Assembly (NCBI GenBank): GCA_963719465.1
Contig: OY970386.1
Span: 2,232,001-2,296,000 of the forward strand
Source: JALHUB01 sp963719465
Lineage (GTDB): Bacteria; Chloroflexota; Dehalococcoidia; DSTF01; JALHUB01
Direction: 5' to 3'
DNA: 64,000 bases
The translations under genes were made by a program, and so were the position numbers. Below the pieces are notes generated by a model. The model made no database searches and was not told the origin of the DNA. It saw only the letters and a program-made list of their open reading frames with translations. Below are positions 1-8,380 of this stretch, piece after piece (positions within the stretch are counted from its first letter, which is position 1; each line of letters begins with the position of its first letter).

Positions 1-668
1 AGGTTGGCGAAGCCACCAGCATGCACGGCGTTTCTGATTTCCTGAGGGTTCAACCTCACGCCACCCGTGTTGAGACGCTCGAACACAAACCGCTTAATCT
101 CGTGCTGCCCGTCCTGGTCGCTCTCCCCGAGCGTGCGCCCGCTCTCTGCCAACAGAATGACCGCAGACAGCGATCGCCGCATGAGTCCCGATTTAATGCG
201 GGACGGCAACTTGCTGTATCGCCTTCCGTTCAGCTCGTTCCACCTCTCCAGGCCAGAAAGCGGAAACTCGTTGTTGAAGAATTCCCGTATGGTCGACAGG
301 CGCTGCTGCCCGTCGACGACCTCGTATTGTGCCAATTCAGTTTCGAGAAGGAATACCGGTGGAATGGGGACGTTCATAAGCAGCGACTCAATGAGTCGGG
401 ACTTCCTTTTTCTGTCCCATCGCAGCCGTCTCTGATAAGGGGGAGTCAGGTTCAAGTAGTTCTCGTTCTTCAAGGACTCCAACAGGCCGGGGATAAGAAA
501 GTCATTGCGCTGCGTGACTATCCGAAACGTTTCCGTGTCGTAGAGGGTCTCCAGTTCCGCATCTGACTCCGGCCTACGCACAGCCGGTGGTCGATCCTCG
601 AAGGGCTGCTCCTCTTCCGTGTACAGGTCGTCCAGTTCTTCTGTGGCGTCCACTCCGACATCTTGCAT
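1..668 (-). CDS. DUF262 domain protein (partial, runs off left edge)
   Basis: The minus-strand frame opens with ATG at 668 behind GGAGG spaced 7 nt and stays open to the window edge, giving 222 residues. After an acidic N-terminus of about 45 residues, the DUF262 (GmrSD N-terminal) hallmarks appear in order: PPYQR near 77-80, VDGQQRL near 118-124 and FERLNTGG near 196-203. The DGQQR motif belongs to the ParB/sulfiredoxin-like fold that binds or hydrolyses nucleotides in this family. DUF262 proteins occur in restriction and phage-defence loci, but no partner is visible because the neighbour lies outside the window. Function beyond the domain is not inferred. Confidence 0.8.
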   Translation of the reverse strand, partial: MQDVGVDATEELDDLYTEEEQPFEDRPPAVRRPESDAELETLYDTETFRIVTQRNDFLIPGLLESLKNENYLNLTPPYQRRLRWDRKRKSRLIESLLMNVPIPPVFLLETELAQYEVVDGQQRLSTIREFFNNEFPLSGLERWNELNGRRYSKLPSRIKSGLMRRSLSAVILLAESGRTLGESDQDGQHEIKRFVFERLNTGGVRLNPQEIRNAVHAGGFAN

Positions 669-749
669 CGTGCTTCCTCCCGGCGGAATGGTGCCACACG
701 AAACGCGCCTAGTCAACGGCCTGCCAACGACCGGAGTGCCACGTCCCCC

Positions 750-960
750 TTCAAAACCGCGACCCGCTGTGCTCTAATAAACCCATGCCACGCTCATCGA
801 CACAGCCGACCGCCGCGCGGCCCAAATCGCCCCTCTCGACGGTCAATCATCCAAAACGCACCCTTACAGATTCACAAAAACGCGACTTTTTAAAAACAAC
901 TACAATCATAGCTTTGCGCCGCCCCGAGTCCTACAATGGACATAGGCGGCTGCCGGCCCC
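750..960 (+). repeat. Intergenic element, copy A
   Basis: This gap between the DUF262 gene and the zinc-ribbon gene shares two conserved blocks with the reverse complement of 14141-14330. One is GTGCTCTAATAA (about 771-782). The other is a stretch of about 65 nt (about 839-905) containing AAAACGCACCCTTACAG and ACTTTTTAAAAACAA. The segment between them differs in sequence and length (about 60 against 71 nt). Both copies end in a TAYAAT-like hexamer followed by GGAC just before a gene. It could be a promoter-linked regulatory region, a small RNA gene or a mobile repeat. Confidence 0.7.
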
Positions 961-991
961 ATCGACTCGCCGGCGCGCTCGGAGACCAGCC

Positions 992-1246
992 ATGACCAGC
1001 AAGAACCCGCCCGAGGAGCCCCCGGAAGACCGCCTCGTCCGCCGCCTGGAGACCTTCCGACAGTTCGTCCAGGAGTGCCAGGCCTGCCAGACCGAGGCTC
1101 CCGCCCACTACCAGTTCTGCGCCCACTGCGGCGCCCGACTCTCCACCCAGTGCCCCGGCTGCGGCAACCCGCTCCCGCCCAAGGGCGCCAAGTACTGTCC
1201 CCACTGCGGGATGGAGATACCGGCCGACTCGGCGACGGCGACCTGA
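992..1246 (+). CDS. Small double zinc-ribbon protein
   Basis: An 84-residue protein with a charged N-terminal helix followed by four CxxC pairs: CQAC, CAHC, CPGC and CPHC. This is the spacing of a DZANK/zinc-ribbon pair that binds two zinc ions. The frame is open further upstream to 785, but that part overlaps the repeated intergenic element and has biased composition, so the ATG at 992 is preferred. It probably mediates protein or nucleic-acid contacts, but there is no enzymatic domain and no informative operon partner. Function unknown. Confidence 0.7.
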   Translation: MTSKNPPEEPPEDRLVRRLETFRQFVQECQACQTEAPAHYQFCAHCGARLSTQCPGCGNPLPPKGAKYCPHCGMEIPADSATAT

Positions 1247-1313
1247 TGCCTCGACCGCGCCTGCTGCTCCTAGCGATGCATGGACATACCTACTGAAGCT
1301 CCCCTACCGCGTA

Positions 1314-1334
1314 GCGCGGGCATCCCGCCCGCGC
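1314..1334 (-). repeat. Intergenic hairpin, GCCCGC type
   Basis: GCGCGGGC and GCCCGCGC form an 8-bp stem around a 5-nt loop just upstream of glcD. Read on the minus strand the stem is followed by CTACGCGG, the same tail as the plus-strand hairpin at 31344-31362, so it is placed in the hairpin family of this window. Confidence 0.6.
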
Positions 1335-1376
1335 CGCCTGCTGGAATGACCGGCCGCTCTCGCCTACACTAGACCC

Positions 1377-2762
1377 ATGCTCCCGACCGACCTCGTCCGC
1401 GACCTCCAGCGCATCGTCGGCGCCGACCACGTCCTTACGTCTCCCGCCGACCTCCTCGTCTACGAGTACGACGCCACCATCGAGCGCGGCACCCCCGACG
1501 CCGTCGTCCTCCCGGCCACCGCGCCGGAAGTCGCCTCCGTCGTCCGTCTCGCCGCCGAGCGCCGCATCCCCATCGTCCCGCGCGGCTCCGGCACCGGCCT
1601 CTCGGGTGGCAGCGTCCCGTCGCAGGGCGGCATCGCCCTCACCCTCACCCGCATGAACCGCATCTTCGAGCTCGACCCCGTCAACCGCATCGCCGTCGTC
1701 GAAGCCGGCGTCATCAACTTCGAGCTCGACCGCGCCGCCCGCAAGCACGGCCTCTTCTACGCGCCCGACCCGTCGAGCTACAAGAACTGCACCATCGGCG
1801 GCAACGTCGCCGAGAACGCCGGCGGACCGCACTGCCTGGCCTACGGCGTCACCAGCAACCACGTCCTCGGCCTCGAAGTCGTCCTCGCCGACGGCTCCAT
1901 CGTCGAAGTCGGTGGCCGCCTCCGCGACCAGCCCGGCTACGACCTCACCGGCCTCATCGTCGGCTCCGAGGGCACCCTGTGCGTCGTCACGAAGGCCATC
2001 GTCCGCCTCCTGCCCGTGCCGGAGACCGGCTACACCCTGCTTGCCCAGTTCAAGGCGGTCGAAGACGCCGCCATCGCCGTCTCCCAGATGATCGCCTCGG
2101 GCATCATCCCGCAGTGCATGGAAGTGACCCAGTTCGACGCCATCGCCCGCCTCTTCTCCGCCGGCGCCGATCCCGAAGTGACCGCCAGCATGATCGTCGA
2201 AGTCGAAGGCCTGCGCGAAGATGTGGCGGAGCTTGGCCCCGCCGTTCGCGCCATCATCGAAGCCAACCACGCCGGCACCGTCACCGTCGCCACCGACGAT
2301 GCGGAGCGCGAGGCCATCTGGACGATGCGACGCGCCGCCGCCGGCATGGTGGGGCGCATCGCGCCCAACGCCTACGTCATCGACGGCGTCTGTCCCCGCA
2401 CCAAGCTGCCCGAGCTCCTGCGTCAGGCCTCGGAAATCGCCCAGAAGTACGAGTTGCTTCACATCGCCGCCTTCCACGCCGGTGACGGCAACCTGCACCC
2501 CAACTTCATCTTCAACGCCTCGCAGCCCGGCGTCGTCGACCGCGTCCTCGCCGCTGCCGGCGAGATACTGCGCGCCTGCGTCGATGCCGGCGGCAGCATC
2601 ACCGGCGAGCACGGCGTCGGTCTGGAGAAGCGCGAGCACCTGCGCCTCATGTTCAACGACGCCGACCTCGCCGCGATGCAAAGGCTTCGCGCGGCCTTCG
2701 GCGCCGAGTCCTTGAACCCCGGCAAGCTCTTTCCCGCGGAGGCGGCGGTCCTCGCGCCATGA
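1377..2762 (+). CDS. glcD: Glycolate oxidase subunit GlcD (FAD-linked oxidase)
   Basis: 461 residues, the usual length of GlcD/FAD-linked (VAO-type) oxidases. The FAD-binding PCMH domain shows PRGSGTGLSGG near 63-73 and GGNVAENAGGPHCLAYG near 141-157. The C-terminal cap has HAGDGNLHPNF and the family signature GSITGEHGVG near the end. The enzyme oxidises glycolate or a related 2-hydroxy acid to the keto acid and passes electrons through the iron-sulfur subunit. It heads a three-gene operon, overlapping glcE by the sequence ATGA. D-lactate dehydrogenases of the same fold look alike, but the D-E-F order argues for glycolate or a close substrate. Confidence 0.9.
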   Translation: MLPTDLVRDLQRIVGADHVLTSPADLLVYEYDATIERGTPDAVVLPATAPEVASVVRLAAERRIPIVPRGSGTGLSGGSVPSQGGIALTLTRMNRIFELDPVNRIAVVEAGVINFELDRAARKHGLFYAPDPSSYKNCTIGGNVAENAGGPHCLAYGVTSNHVLGLEVVLADGSIVEVGGRLRDQPGYDLTGLIVGSEGTLCVVTKAIVRLLPVPETGYTLLAQFKAVEDAAIAVSQMIASGIIPQCMEVTQFDAIARLFSAGADPEVTASMIVEVEGLREDVAELGPAVRAIIEANHAGTVTVATDDAEREAIWTMRRAAAGMVGRIAPNAYVIDGVCPRTKLPELLRQASEIAQKYELLHIAAFHAGDGNLHPNFIFNASQPGVVDRVLAAAGEILRACVDAGGSITGEHGVGLEKREHLRLMFNDADLAAMQRLRAAFGAESLNPGKLFPAEAAVLAP

Positions 2763-4090
2763 GCGATAACGGTACTCTCAAGGCCATCAAGGCGGCCGCC
2801 CCAAAGGCGAACATAGCGCCGCGTCGCCGCCTTCCCGATTTCGCCGTCGACGGCATTACGCCGCAGATAGCCGTCGCGCCTCGCAACGCCGAAGAGACCG
2901 CCGCCATCCTTGCGGCTGCTGCCCGCTCAGACGCCGTCGTCATTCCCTGGGGCGGCGGCACGTCCATGGCGATCGGCGCTATCCCGCCCCGCTACAACGT
3001 CGCTCTCGACCTCACGCGCCTGAACGCAATCGTCCAGTACGCGCCCGATGACCTGACGGTCGTCGTGCAGGCGGGCGTGCGTCTGCAGGACCTCCAGGAA
3101 CACCTCGCGAAACGCGGCCAGTACCTGCCGCTCGACCCGCCCTTGCCTGAGCGCGCGACCATCGGCGGAATCATCGCCTCGAATGCTGGCGGGCCGAATC
3201 GCCATGCGTATGGCTGGCCGCGCGACTGGCTGCTCGGCCTCATCGTCGCCCTGGCGGACGGAAGCGTCGTGAAATCCGGCGGGCGCGTCGTCAAGAACGT
3301 CGCTGGCTACGACATGACCAAGCTTCTTGCCGGCTCGCACGGCAGCCTCGGCGTCATCGTCGAAGCCGCTTTCAAGGTGATGCCTGTTCCGCCGTCCCGC
3401 GCGACCCTGGCGGCCTTCTTCCCCTCCGCTTCCGCTGCCGCCCGCGCCGCGCTGAGGCTGCACGCCCGCAATCTTCGCGTTGAAGCGCTGGACGTGCTGA
3501 ATCACGCCGCCGCTGCGGCCGCTGTTCCCGCCGACATCGACTACCCGGGCGGCGCCTGCCTTCTGGTCGCGAGCGCTGGGAACAGCGCTGCCGTTGACCG
3601 AACGGTTCGCGAAGCCACTTACATCGCCGCTGAGGAGGCCGCGCCGCCCGTTGTCCTCTCGCCGCAACAGGCGGAGGCAGCCTGGCAGCAAGCGCGATTA
3701 CTGTCGACCTCGACCCAAGCGCAGGCGCCCGCGCTGGTTCTGCGAGCTGCCGTTCTGCCGTCGAATGTGGCCTCGCTGCTGGAGACGGCGGAATCGCTTG
3801 CGACGAAGCATGTCCTGTCACTAGCGCTTGACGCGCGACCGGCGCTGGGCGAAGTTTACCTTGCAATTGAGGCAGCGCCGGACGACGCCACGGCGGAGAT
3901 CGTCAGCGCGCTGCGCGAATCGGCGCGGAAGCTCGGCGGCGGCCTTACCGTCGAACGGTGCCCAATCGAGATGAAGCGCCGGATCGATGTCTGGGGCAGG
4001 GACGACGCAGGTGCGCTGATGAAGGACGTCAAGGATGCGCTCGACCCGCATCACGCGCTGGCTTGCGGCCGTTTCGTCGGAGGACTATAG
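2759..4090 (+). CDS. glcE: Glycolate oxidase FAD-binding subunit GlcE
   Basis: 443 residues with a second PCMH-type FAD domain: WGGGTSMAIG near 62-71, GGIIASNAGGPNRHAYG near 138-154 and GGRVVKNVAGYDMTKL near 173-188. It lacks the long GlcD C-terminal substrate domain motif HAGDGN, as expected for GlcE. It starts inside the glcD stop (ATGA) and ends 4 nt before glcF, so the three are translated as one unit. In the family it forms the complex with GlcD and GlcF and does not act alone. GlcE is often near 350 residues, so this one is on the long side. Confidence 0.85.
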   Translation: MSDNGTLKAIKAAAPKANIAPRRRLPDFAVDGITPQIAVAPRNAEETAAILAAAARSDAVVIPWGGGTSMAIGAIPPRYNVALDLTRLNAIVQYAPDDLTVVVQAGVRLQDLQEHLAKRGQYLPLDPPLPERATIGGIIASNAGGPNRHAYGWPRDWLLGLIVALADGSVVKSGGRVVKNVAGYDMTKLLAGSHGSLGVIVEAAFKVMPVPPSRATLAAFFPSASAAARAALRLHARNLRVEALDVLNHAAAAAAVPADIDYPGGACLLVASAGNSAAVDRTVREATYIAAEEAAPPVVLSPQQAEAAWQQARLLSTSTQAQAPALVLRAAVLPSNVASLLETAESLATKHVLSLALDARPALGEVYLAIEAAPDDATAEIVSALRESARKLGGGLTVERCPIEMKRRIDVWGRDDAGALMKDVKDALDPHHALACGRFVGGL

Positions 4091-4094
4091 CAGC

Positions 4095-5423
4095 ATGGCC
4101 ACGATACGACCGCCTGTTCCCGATGCTCCCGCCCTCGAAGACCTCCAGCGCTGCGTTCATTGCGGCTACTGCTTGAACGACTGCCCAACGTACGTCCAGC
4201 TTGGCAGCGAAGCCGAATCGCCCCGCGGCCGCTTGCATCTCATCGACGCGATGGTCCGGGGTCGCGTGAGTCCTACGCCTGAGCTTCTGGCCCATCTCGA
4301 TCGGTGCATCCTGTGCCGCGCCTGCGAGACTGCCTGTCCGTCCGCCGTTCCCTTCGGCCGCATCATGGAGCGCGGCCGCGCGATGGCCCTGGGACAAGGG
4401 GCCAGAGACTTCAGATGGCGGTTACGCACGTCGCTCGGCGACTTGTTGCTCCCGCACCCGCGGCGCCTCCGGCTGGCTGCCGGCGCGTTGCGCTTCTATC
4501 AGCGCTCCGGTCTTCAACGCGTTGCGCGGGGAACACGAATCTTGAACGCGCTTCCCGGAAGCCTGCGGGATGTCGAGCAGTTCCTGCCGCCATTGCCGGA
4601 CGTTGTTCCGGTGCCGGCCGCGGTTCAGTCGCCGGCGGCGGCGCAGCATCGCGTGGGCATGCTTCTCGGCTGCGTCACGCCGGTCATGTATCCCAACCTG
4701 AACGACGCTACGGTACGCGTGCTCCTCCGCAACGGATGCGAGGTGCTTACTTCCACCGATCAAACCTGCTGCGGCGCTCTGCACGTTCACGCCGGCGATC
4801 TCAAGACGGCTCGACGCCTGGCCCGTCGGAACATCGACGCCTTCCTTGCGTTGAACGTGGAAGCCGTGGTCATCAACGCCGCCGGTTGCGGAGCAATGAT
4901 GAAGGAGTACGGTTACCTGCTGAAGGATGACCCGGAGTACGCTGAGAGGGCGGCCGCGTTCTCGGCACTGGTGAAGGACATCAACGAATACCTGGTCGAG
5001 CTCCCCTTCCGCAAGCAGCTCGGCAGGATCTCGCGCAGGGTTACGTATCAGGATTCGTGCCATTTGGCGCACGCGCAGGGGGTCCGGGCGCAACCGCGCG
5101 CGATCCTGCAGGCCATTCCCGGGGTCGAATTCGTCGAAATGCCCGGGGCCGATAGCTGTTGCGGAAGCGGTGGCGTGTATAACCTCGTACAGCCGCAAAT
5201 CTCCTGGCAGATCCTAAGAGAGAAGATGCGGCGCATCGCCGAGACGGGGGCGGACATCGTGCTGACCGCGAACCCCGGCTGCATGATGCAGCTGGAGGCG
5301 GGCCTGCGACGCTTCGGTCCGCCAAAGGTGCAGACGGCGCACGTCGTCGAGCTGCTGGACGAGGCATACGCGGCGTTCGAGGAGGAGAGGACGATTCTAG
5401 CGGTCGGCCTTCCCGACGAATGA
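4095..5423 (+). CDS. glcF: Glycolate oxidase iron-sulfur subunit GlcF
   Basis: 442 residues from ATG 4095. A longer frame is open to 4035, but that start lies inside glcE. Two 4Fe-4S motifs sit at the N-terminus, CVHCGYCLNDCP near 19-30 and CILCRACETACP near 72-83. Two CCG (DUF3483-like) domains follow, with TCCGALHVHAG and DSCCGSGGVY. It carries electrons from GlcD/GlcE to the membrane quinone or another acceptor. Its 3' end overlaps the convergent kinase gene by 27 nt. Confidence 0.9.
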   Translation: MATIRPPVPDAPALEDLQRCVHCGYCLNDCPTYVQLGSEAESPRGRLHLIDAMVRGRVSPTPELLAHLDRCILCRACETACPSAVPFGRIMERGRAMALGQGARDFRWRLRTSLGDLLLPHPRRLRLAAGALRFYQRSGLQRVARGTRILNALPGSLRDVEQFLPPLPDVVPVPAAVQSPAAAQHRVGMLLGCVTPVMYPNLNDATVRVLLRNGCEVLTSTDQTCCGALHVHAGDLKTARRLARRNIDAFLALNVEAVVINAAGCGAMMKEYGYLLKDDPEYAERAAAFSALVKDINEYLVELPFRKQLGRISRRVTYQDSCHLAHAQGVRAQPRAILQAIPGVEFVEMPGADSCCGSGGVYNLVQPQISWQILREKMRRIAETGADIVLTANPGCMMQLEAGLRRFGPPKVQTAHVVELLDEAYAAFEEERTILAVGLPDE

Positions 5424-6977
5424 TTCCACGCGGTCGAGTTGCTCCGAAAGCGGGAGCCTCGCGTCCAGCGCGAGACGCGATGCTTCGGACAACTCCGATA
5501 GCGGCTCCGCCCGCGCGAGCTGCGCTTGATAGACCTCCCAGCGGCCGTCGGAAGGGCTCCAGACGGCGCTGCGGCGTCGTTGGAGGCGCTCGCGCACCAG
5601 CGCTTCGTTGGCGACGCACTCAACCGCCAGAAAAGGTACTCCTGCCTGTTCAGCGAACCTTCTAGCTCGCTGGCGCATTTCCCTGGACAGGTAGGAAGCG
5701 TCGACGATGACGGGCTTGTTCCGGCTGAGGAATGGAGCGGCCTGGAGCAGCATCTCGGCATAGGTCAGCTCCGTCATCTCCCGAGAGTAAATGCCGGAAT
5801 CTATTGGTTCTTCCTGCTTGCTTGCTGTGTCAAGTCCGGCGAGTCTCTTGCGAGTGACGTCAGATGAGATGACGACGGCACCCAGACGACTTGCGAGAGC
5901 GTTGGCCAGGTAACTCTTGCCGCTCCCCGTTACCCCGACCATGGCAATGAGGATGCTCGGCGGCTCCTTCGCGGCATATTCTGCAGCCAGCGCGAAGTAG
6001 CGTCGGGCGCCGCCAATCACGCCGGCCTTCTGGTTGGACGGAATCTCCGCTTGGTCGAGCTGGAACCCATCCACCTTGCCCCGCACGAAAGCGCGGTAGC
6101 ACTCGTAGAAATGCAGGACGAGCGGCAAGGTCGTATCTAGCGATTGCGCCAGGTAGAGGCCGACCATCTCGTCGGAGAGCGCGGGCTGGCCGCGGAAGTC
6201 GACATCCATCGCCAGGAAGGCGAGGTCCGATGCGGTGTCGGCGTAGCGGAAGCGGTCGTTGAACTCGATGCAGTCGAAGATACAAACGCCGTTGTCGAAG
6301 CAGACGGCGTTGGAGCGGAGGTCGCCATGGCAATCGCGGATCCTCCCGTCTTTGACGCGGCTCTCGAGCAGCCATGCGTCTTCTTTCAAGAAGCGATCAA
6401 CGTAGGCGTGGATTCCCTTAAACTGCTCGCGGGAGATCGTTCGCCCGACGTATGGCTCCGTTTGGTCGAAGTTCTCGCGCCAGTTGGCGGCCACCATCTC
6501 CAACTCGCCGAACGACCGGATGTAATCGCTCGTCTCCGCTTCAGCGTGAAAAGCGGCCAGCCTAGCGGTTAGGTTTTCCAGCATCTCGCTGGTGACGGAT
6601 CCCTGTTCCAACAGGGTCTCCATCACGCATTCTTGTGGCAGGCGCTTCATCTTCACGGCGTAGTCGATGACTTCGCCGGCTCCGTCGATGGAAATCAGCC
6701 CGTCACTTTGGGTGATGGCGACAACACCAAGGTAAGCATCCGGGCACAACCTCCGGTTGAGGCGCACTTCCTCCTCGCAGTAGAATCTGCGTTTTTCCAG
6801 CGTCGTGTAGTCGAGGAATCCCATATCGACCGGCTTCTTGGCCTTGTAGGCGTACGCGCCCGCCAGAAAGACGTACGAGATGTGTGTTTGAATCAGCACA
6901 ATGCGATCGGCGGGATGAGGATAGGCTGACGGCGCGAGAAGGGCTTGGACATGCGGTGGCAAATGTTCCCCGGCCAT
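5397..6977 (-). CDS. APH-like kinase fused to a P-loop AAA domain
   Basis: 526 residues with two parts. Residues about 20-320 resemble aminoglycoside/choline phosphotransferases, with the Brenner-type catalytic segment HGDLRSNAVCFDNG followed by FDCIEFNDRFRYAD. Residues about 340-520 form a P-loop domain with GVTGSGKSYLANAL, like gluconate-kinase or zeta-toxin type small-molecule kinases. This architecture is a known bacterial family annotated as bifunctional aminoglycoside phosphotransferase/ATP-binding protein, whose substrate is not established. The gene is convergent with glcF and has no operon partner. Resistance should not be assumed. Confidence 0.8.
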   Translation of the reverse strand: MAGEHLPPHVQALLAPSAYPHPADRIVLIQTHISYVFLAGAYAYKAKKPVDMGFLDYTTLEKRRFYCEEEVRLNRRLCPDAYLGVVAITQSDGLISIDGAGEVIDYAVKMKRLPQECVMETLLEQGSVTSEMLENLTARLAAFHAEAETSDYIRSFGELEMVAANWRENFDQTEPYVGRTISREQFKGIHAYVDRFLKEDAWLLESRVKDGRIRDCHGDLRSNAVCFDNGVCIFDCIEFNDRFRYADTASDLAFLAMDVDFRGQPALSDEMVGLYLAQSLDTTLPLVLHFYECYRAFVRGKVDGFQLDQAEIPSNQKAGVIGGARRYFALAAEYAAKEPPSILIAMVGVTGSGKSYLANALASRLGAVVISSDVTRKRLAGLDTASKQEEPIDSGIYSREMTELTYAEMLLQAAPFLSRNKPVIVDASYLSREMRQRARRFAEQAGVPFLAVECVANEALVRERLQRRRSAVWSPSDGRWEVYQAQLARAEPLSELSEASRLALDARLPLSEQLDRVESFVGKADR

Positions 6978-7059
6978 TCAGTGCGCTCCTTCGCACCCAA
7001 TCTGACAGGCGTTCCCAGCAGAATACTAGGAGGAATGGAGGAAAGAGTCCATCGACTGG

Positions 7060-7734
7060 CTAGCGGGGGCTGGATGCTTTGCGTCTTATCGTGCGTTTGA
7101 CAGCGGACGGAACGCCAAGCGGTGATTCGCCCTTCGGCACGACAATGGCCGAAAGGAGCGCGCTCAGCACCTGCGAGGCTATCGTTGGACCGAGCGCGAT
7201 GTTCGAATGAAGCACGAGGCCGTCGAAGGCGGCGACTACGAGGCTGGCTGCGACTCTTGGTTGCATGGTCAATGCAACGCGCGGGTCTCGCGCCATCTGT
7301 TCAAACGCCTTCTCCAGCGATTGGGTCCATTCGGCGTGCGCCGCTTGAAGCGCGCTTCGCACTTTGTCGTTTCGATGGGATTGGGCCCATATCTCCGCCG
7401 AGAGGAGTAGCCACTGGTCGTCACCGTCATCTCGGGCGAGGAGCGACTCTGCCGCCCGCATCGGTGCGAGCGCCACATCCTCGCCCAGTTCCCCGACGGC
7501 TCGCAGGCGGGCGGTATGCTTCTCAATCCAGGAATGCAAGAGCTCAAGCAGAACGTCCTCTTTGGAATCGAAGTGGAAGTAGTAGGCCCCCTTTGAGTAG
7601 CCGGCGGCGAGAGATATCTCTTCGACGGTCGTGTGATCGTAACCCTGTGCCGCGAATACGTGCAGCGCCGCCTCAATGAGTCGCGCGCGTGTTTGCTGTC
7701 GCTGCGCCTGCTTCGCCGGCCTTGCCTCTTGCAA
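7060..7734 (-). CDS. TetR/AcrR family transcriptional regulator
   Basis: 224 residues. The N-terminal helix-turn-helix is typical: RLIEAALHVFAAQGYDHTTV, then ISLAAGYSKGAYYFHFDSKE, the TetR recognition helix region (about residues 20-65). The C-terminal ligand-binding half is variable and cannot be assigned. It stands alone. A promoter with three GAC-N2-GTC sites at 11140-11188 has the half-site style common for TetR operators, so this regulator is one candidate to bind there. That link is inference; no such site is seen next to its own start. Confidence 0.9.
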   Translation of the reverse strand: MQEARPAKQAQRQQTRARLIEAALHVFAAQGYDHTTVEEISLAAGYSKGAYYFHFDSKEDVLLELLHSWIEKHTARLRAVGELGEDVALAPMRAAESLLARDDGDDQWLLLSAEIWAQSHRNDKVRSALQAAHAEWTQSLEKAFEQMARDPRVALTMQPRVAASLVVAAFDGLVLHSNIALGPTIASQVLSALLSAIVVPKGESPLGVPSAVKRTIRRKASSPR

Positions 7735-8142
7735 GATTCCGTACCTCTGTCTGATTTTCGACCGGCTCGCGCTTCTCTAGTAGTCTCCGCGAGCGAACGC
7801 CGTCAGGAACCAGAGAACGGGAGTGAGCATCCTCGAAACGCAGCTGGCGCGGGCATACGAACGCGCTTGAGCGCAGCCCGCCTCTGGAGTGCTTCGTGCA
7901 GGCAGGGCTTCTGATGACCCTGCCCCGGCGTTTGCCTCCCATAGACGGGTAGGCGATGCCGACGGAGCCTTTGAATCCCACCCCTGGTCATAACGATAAC
8001 AGCTTGCCGGTCATTTCGCCAAGGCGAAGCCATCGTCCTTTTGGGGGATTTTTCGGTACCTCAAGATATGTTTCGCTAGGCTCCCCGTTATTGCTTTGGT
8101 GGTTTGCACAGGCCACCCAGCAGATTAACTCGGAAGAAATAA
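7735..8142. other. Non-coding stretch ahead of the c-di-GMP riboswitch
   Basis: About 400 nt between the TetR start and the riboswitch. Open frames here are short, lack recognisable content and partly run through the riboswitch, so I do not call them genes. The promoter of the riboswitch transcript must lie in the right half; a weak candidate, TTGCAC with TAACTC 16 nt later, lies near 8104-8131. Confidence 0.4.
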
Positions 8143-8236
8143 GGCACCGACAAGGGCAAACTCCTCGAAAGAGGGGGGCGCAAAGCCGCAGACCTACCGC
8201 TCGCAGTCGCACGAGCTATGGCCGCTGGGCTGCCGA
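8143..8236 (+). promoter_or_regulatory. Cyclic-di-GMP riboswitch, class I (GEMM)
   Basis: The conserved GEMM-I core is present in order: GGGCAAA, a GAAA tetraloop capped by a short stem (CTC-CTCGAAAGAG-GGG), GGCGCAAAGCC, ACCTA, then a variable arm and ATGGCCGCTGGGCTGCC. The GAAA loop and the GGGC side are the tetraloop and tetraloop-receptor helices of the c-di-GMP aptamer. GGCA at 8143-8146 can pair with TGCC at 8231-8234 as P1. It lies 145 nt before the sigma-factor start and is followed by a strong terminator, which suggests control of transcription elongation by c-di-GMP. The direction of switching cannot be read safely by eye. Confidence 0.9.
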
Positions 8237-8243
8237 AAGCCTT

Positions 8244-8273
8244 GCCGAACGGCGTTGGAGAAAACTGTTCGGC
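8244..8273 (+). promoter_or_regulatory. Hairpin between aptamer and terminator
   Basis: GCCGAAC (8244-8250) pairs perfectly with GTTCGGC (8267-8273) around a 16-nt loop. It sits between P1 of the riboswitch and the terminator. It may be part of the expression platform or only a spacer hairpin. Confidence 0.5.
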
Positions 8274-8301
8274 CCGGTCAATCCCCCCTTCCCAGGTCCT
8301 T

Positions 8302-8339
8302 GCCGTCGTCGGTGACGCTACCGACGGCGGCGCTTTTTG
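8302..8339 (+). terminator. Intrinsic terminator in the riboswitch leader
   Basis: GCCGTCGTCGGT (8302-8313) pairs with ACCGACGGCGGC (8320-8331) over 12 bp with one G-T pair and a 6-nt loop. TTTTT follows at 8334-8338. It ends about 40 nt before the sigma-factor ATG and after the c-di-GMP aptamer, the classic place for a switchable terminator. Confidence 0.85.
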
Positions 8340-8380
8340 TGTCCGGAGGTAGCTTAGATAGGGAAACGGAGCGCAAGAGA

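Noticed and set aside
1290..2681. Long open frame opposite glcD
   Set aside because: High GC leaves antisense frames open. The sequence is low-complexity G/V/D-rich, and glcD on the other strand has all family motifs.
7956..8315. Plus-strand open frame of 119 codons before the sigma gene
   Set aside because: It runs through the c-di-GMP aptamer and terminator stem, has no ribosome site and no protein-like composition.
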